The notes under the pieces: model-generated
The model's database searches: none
What the model was told of the DNA's origin: nothing
What the model saw: the letters and a program-made list of their open reading frames with translations, nothing else
Source: JBHHYR01 sp046757585
GTDB lineage: Bacteria > Desulfobacterota > Binatia > HRBIN30
DNA length: 24,377 bases
Assembly (NCBI GenBank): GCA_046757585.1
Contig: JBHHYR010000036.1
Span: forward strand, 1-24,377
Direction: 5' to 3'
Shown here: piece by piece, positions 23,128-24,377 of the stretch
How positions within the stretch are numbered: the stretch's first letter is position 1
Layout of the letters: each line of letters opens with the position of its first letter
Program-made: the position numbers and the translations under genes

Positions 23128-24056
23128 GGTTTCCAGTATAACAACACGGCTGCGGTGGTGATCCAGAGCAGCACATCGAGCAGGAGCGGCCGATCGTTGA
23201 GGAGGAGCTGCGTGGGGTTGCCGCCTTCCTCTCGTTGGTGGACCAAGTAGAGGTAGCGAAAGATACCAAACAGGACGAAGGGAACGGTCAGATAGAGGTT
23301 TTCTGTTCCCAGCTTTTCACGTACCTCGGGTGATGCCGTCCAGATGGCGTAAGCGACCACGGTCGATGCAGTGACCACAGCGATCATCTGATCGAGAAAG
23401 TAGGGACTGTAATCTTTCAGGCTGGCGCGATGATCGGTCGCCCGAGCTTCCAGCAGGACCAATTCGTGGCGCCGCTTCGAGAAGCCCAGAAACAATGCGA
23501 GCAAGAAGGTGCAGATGATCAGCCACGGTGACACCGGGACGGAGATGACCACACCACCGGCCACGGCGCGGATAACGAAACCGGCGGCGATCGCCATCAC
23601 GTCCAGAATGACGACGGCCTTCAGCCAGAACGTGTAGCTGACCTGCAAGAGAAGATACAGGCAAGCCAGCAGAGCGAAATGCAGGCCGAGCGCCAAGGCG
23701 CCAGCCACGCCCACTGCCATCAACGCGATCGATAGGAGAGTTGCAGTGCTGCGGCGCACTCGTCCGGACGGCAATGGACGCAGGCACTTCAGCGGGTGCT
23801 GGCGGTCACGCTCGCAGTCACGGAGATCGTTCATGACGTAGGCGCCGCTGGCGGTCAGACAGAACGTCATGAATCCTAGCGTCACAATCAGAAGGTCGTC
23901 CACTTCGAACAGGTGCTTGGAAAAGATCAAGGCCGCAAACAAGACGGTGTTCTTGCTCCACTGCGCCGGCCGCAGCAGTTGCAGGACATCACGGAATGAT
24001 GAGGCGTGTTCTCCGCTGAGCCGGCCGGCGACCGCCTCAGTACGATTGGCAGGCAT
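23124..24056 (-). CDS. UbiA-family decaprenyl-phosphate phosphoribosyltransferase-like protein
   Basis: This 310-residue protein is largely hydrophobic with about eight or nine membrane spans. The first Asp-rich motif is N76-D77-x2-D80-x3-D84 (MNDLRDCERD), followed by HPLKCLRPLPSG. The second conserved loop SYTFWLKAVVILDVMAI carries Y140, K145 and D151. The HPxKxxRPxxSG tail and KRRHEL/YSPYFLDQM segments resemble DPPR synthase, which transfers phosphoribose from PRPP to decaprenyl phosphate, the first step toward decaprenyl-phospho-arabinose or -ribose. The start at 24056 has GGAGG seven bases upstream; the longer form from 24095 adds a Cys-rich stretch unlike the family. No DprE1/DprE2 genes are in the window. 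Confidence 0.85.
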   Translation of the reverse strand: MPANRTEAVAGRLSGEHASSFRDVLQLLRPAQWSKNTVLFAALIFSKHLFEVDDLLIVTLGFMTFCLTASGAYVMNDLRDCERDRQHPLKCLRPLPSGRVRRSTATLLSIALMAVGVAGALALGLHFALLACLYLLLQVSYTFWLKAVVILDVMAIAAGFVIRAVAGGVVISVPVSPWLIICTFLLALFLGFSKRRHELVLLEARATDHRASLKDYSPYFLDQMIAVVTASTVVAYAIWTASPEVREKLGTENLYLTVPFVLFGIFRYLYLVHQREEGGNPTQLLLNDRPLLLDVLLWITTAAVLLYWKP

Positions 24057-24063
24057 ATCGGAT

Positions 24064-24068
24064 CCTCC
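24064..24068 (-). promoter_or_regulatory. Ribosome binding site deciding the UbiA-family start
   Basis: Minus-strand GGAGG (24068-24064) lies seven bases before ATG 24056, ruling against the ATG at 24095. Confidence 0.65.
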
Positions 24069-24256
24069 GCAACAGCTGCAGAATGTCTTGAGCATGGGGA
24101 CGCGTCCGAATCAAGGGAACGCCAGGTTGCCAGCGTGGAGCATCCGAATCGGCCGGGGCGCATTGCAGATGCCGTCGAGTGGGGGCATGATTGCACCCGA
24201 CGGGAGCCGCGAGTCCTGAGACCGGGCGGCCCGCGGGATGGAGCGGGCACACTGCG

Positions 24257-24377
24257 ATGACGAAACCGACAGTTCTCTTGATGGGGTGTGGAGGCATTGG
24301 CGGCCTTATGGCAGCGAAGTTGATCGAGCAGGGCCACGACCTCTTCATCGTTACGCATAACCCTGCCATCGCCGAGG
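24257..24377 (+). CDS. Ketopantoate reductase-like (ApbA/PanE) protein, N-terminal fragment
   Basis: An open frame from ATG 24257 runs off the window end with 40 complete codons. It begins MTKPTVLLMGCGGIGGLMAA, with a Rossmann GxGxxG loop at residues 10-15 and the IGGLMAAKLIEQGHD pattern seen in ApbA/PanE ketopantoate reductases. Such enzymes reduce 2-dehydropantoate with NADPH, but many homologues have other substrates, and only the coenzyme-binding start is visible. It is divergent from the UbiA-family gene across a 200-base gap in which I see no clear promoter boxes. The ribosome site is weak. Confidence 0.65.
   Translation, partial: MTKPTVLLMGCGGIGGLMAAKLIEQGHDLFIVTHNPAIAE

Noticed and set aside
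24096..24256. Possible promoters in the gap before the UbiA-family and ketopantoate-reductase-like genes
   Set aside because: The gap is GC-rich; I found no paired -35/-10 boxes on either strand and only short repeated CCGAATC words.

Overview
The window is a high-GC (roughly 60% or more by eye), gene-dense bacterial chromosome segment in five strand blocks, with no rRNA, tRNA, CRISPR array, transposase or phage gene that I can see. A DUF1302-like outer-membrane protein implies a diderm. The mix of acyl-CoA catabolism, a thiolase-DUF35 pair, HyuA/HyuB and a decaprenyl-phosphate phosphoribosyltransferase-like protein would fit an environmental deltaproteobacterial or Binatota-like lineage, but that placement is a guess.

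Layout. (1) Positions 1-9159, + strand: the end of adenine phosphoribosyltransferase (apt), class II fumarase (fumC), a membrane CHASE2 class III nucleotide cyclase, a YdeP/FdhF-like molybdopterin oxidoreductase, a large DmdC-like acyl-CoA dehydrogenase, and a YiiX-type permuted papain-fold enzyme. These look like separate or loosely linked units. (2) Positions 9216-18655, - strand: a seven-gene catabolic operon read from right to left. Its genes encode enoyl-CoA hydratase, acyl-CoA synthetase, a thiolase-like enzyme, a DUF35 Zn-ribbon/OB protein, an acyl-CoA dehydrogenase, HyuB and HyuA. (3) Positions 18656-18993: a divergent control region with a good sigma70-like promoter and several AT-rich palindromes. 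(4) Positions 18994-20751, + strand: the DUF1302-like outer-membrane protein, divergent from the operon and probably co-regulated with it. (5) Positions 20758-24056, - strand: a coupled operon for a UbiA-type prenyl-phosphate phosphoribosyltransferase, a mannose-phosphate-isomerase-like cupin, GDP-mannose 4,6-dehydratase and a GDP-6-deoxymannose reductase. This points to GDP-D-rhamnose supply and lipid-linked sugar synthesis for surface glycans. (6) From 24257, + strand: the start of a ketopantoate-reductase-like gene cut by the window edge.

The best candidate for an undescribed system is blocks 2-4. An ATP-dependent hydantoinase/oxoprolinase-type HyuAB pair is embedded in a complete CoA-ester degradation operon, with a divergent outer-membrane protein and shared candidate operators. 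The simplest inference is uptake of a hydrophobic substrate, CoA activation, desaturation, hydration and C-C cleavage, with HyuAB opening a lactam/imide ring or carboxylating a ketone intermediate. The substrate cannot be read from the sequence. The acyl-CoA dehydrogenase lacks the usual catalytic Glu but has one at the isovaleryl/long-chain position. The thiolase-DUF35 pair could be a thiolase or a retro-aldolase.
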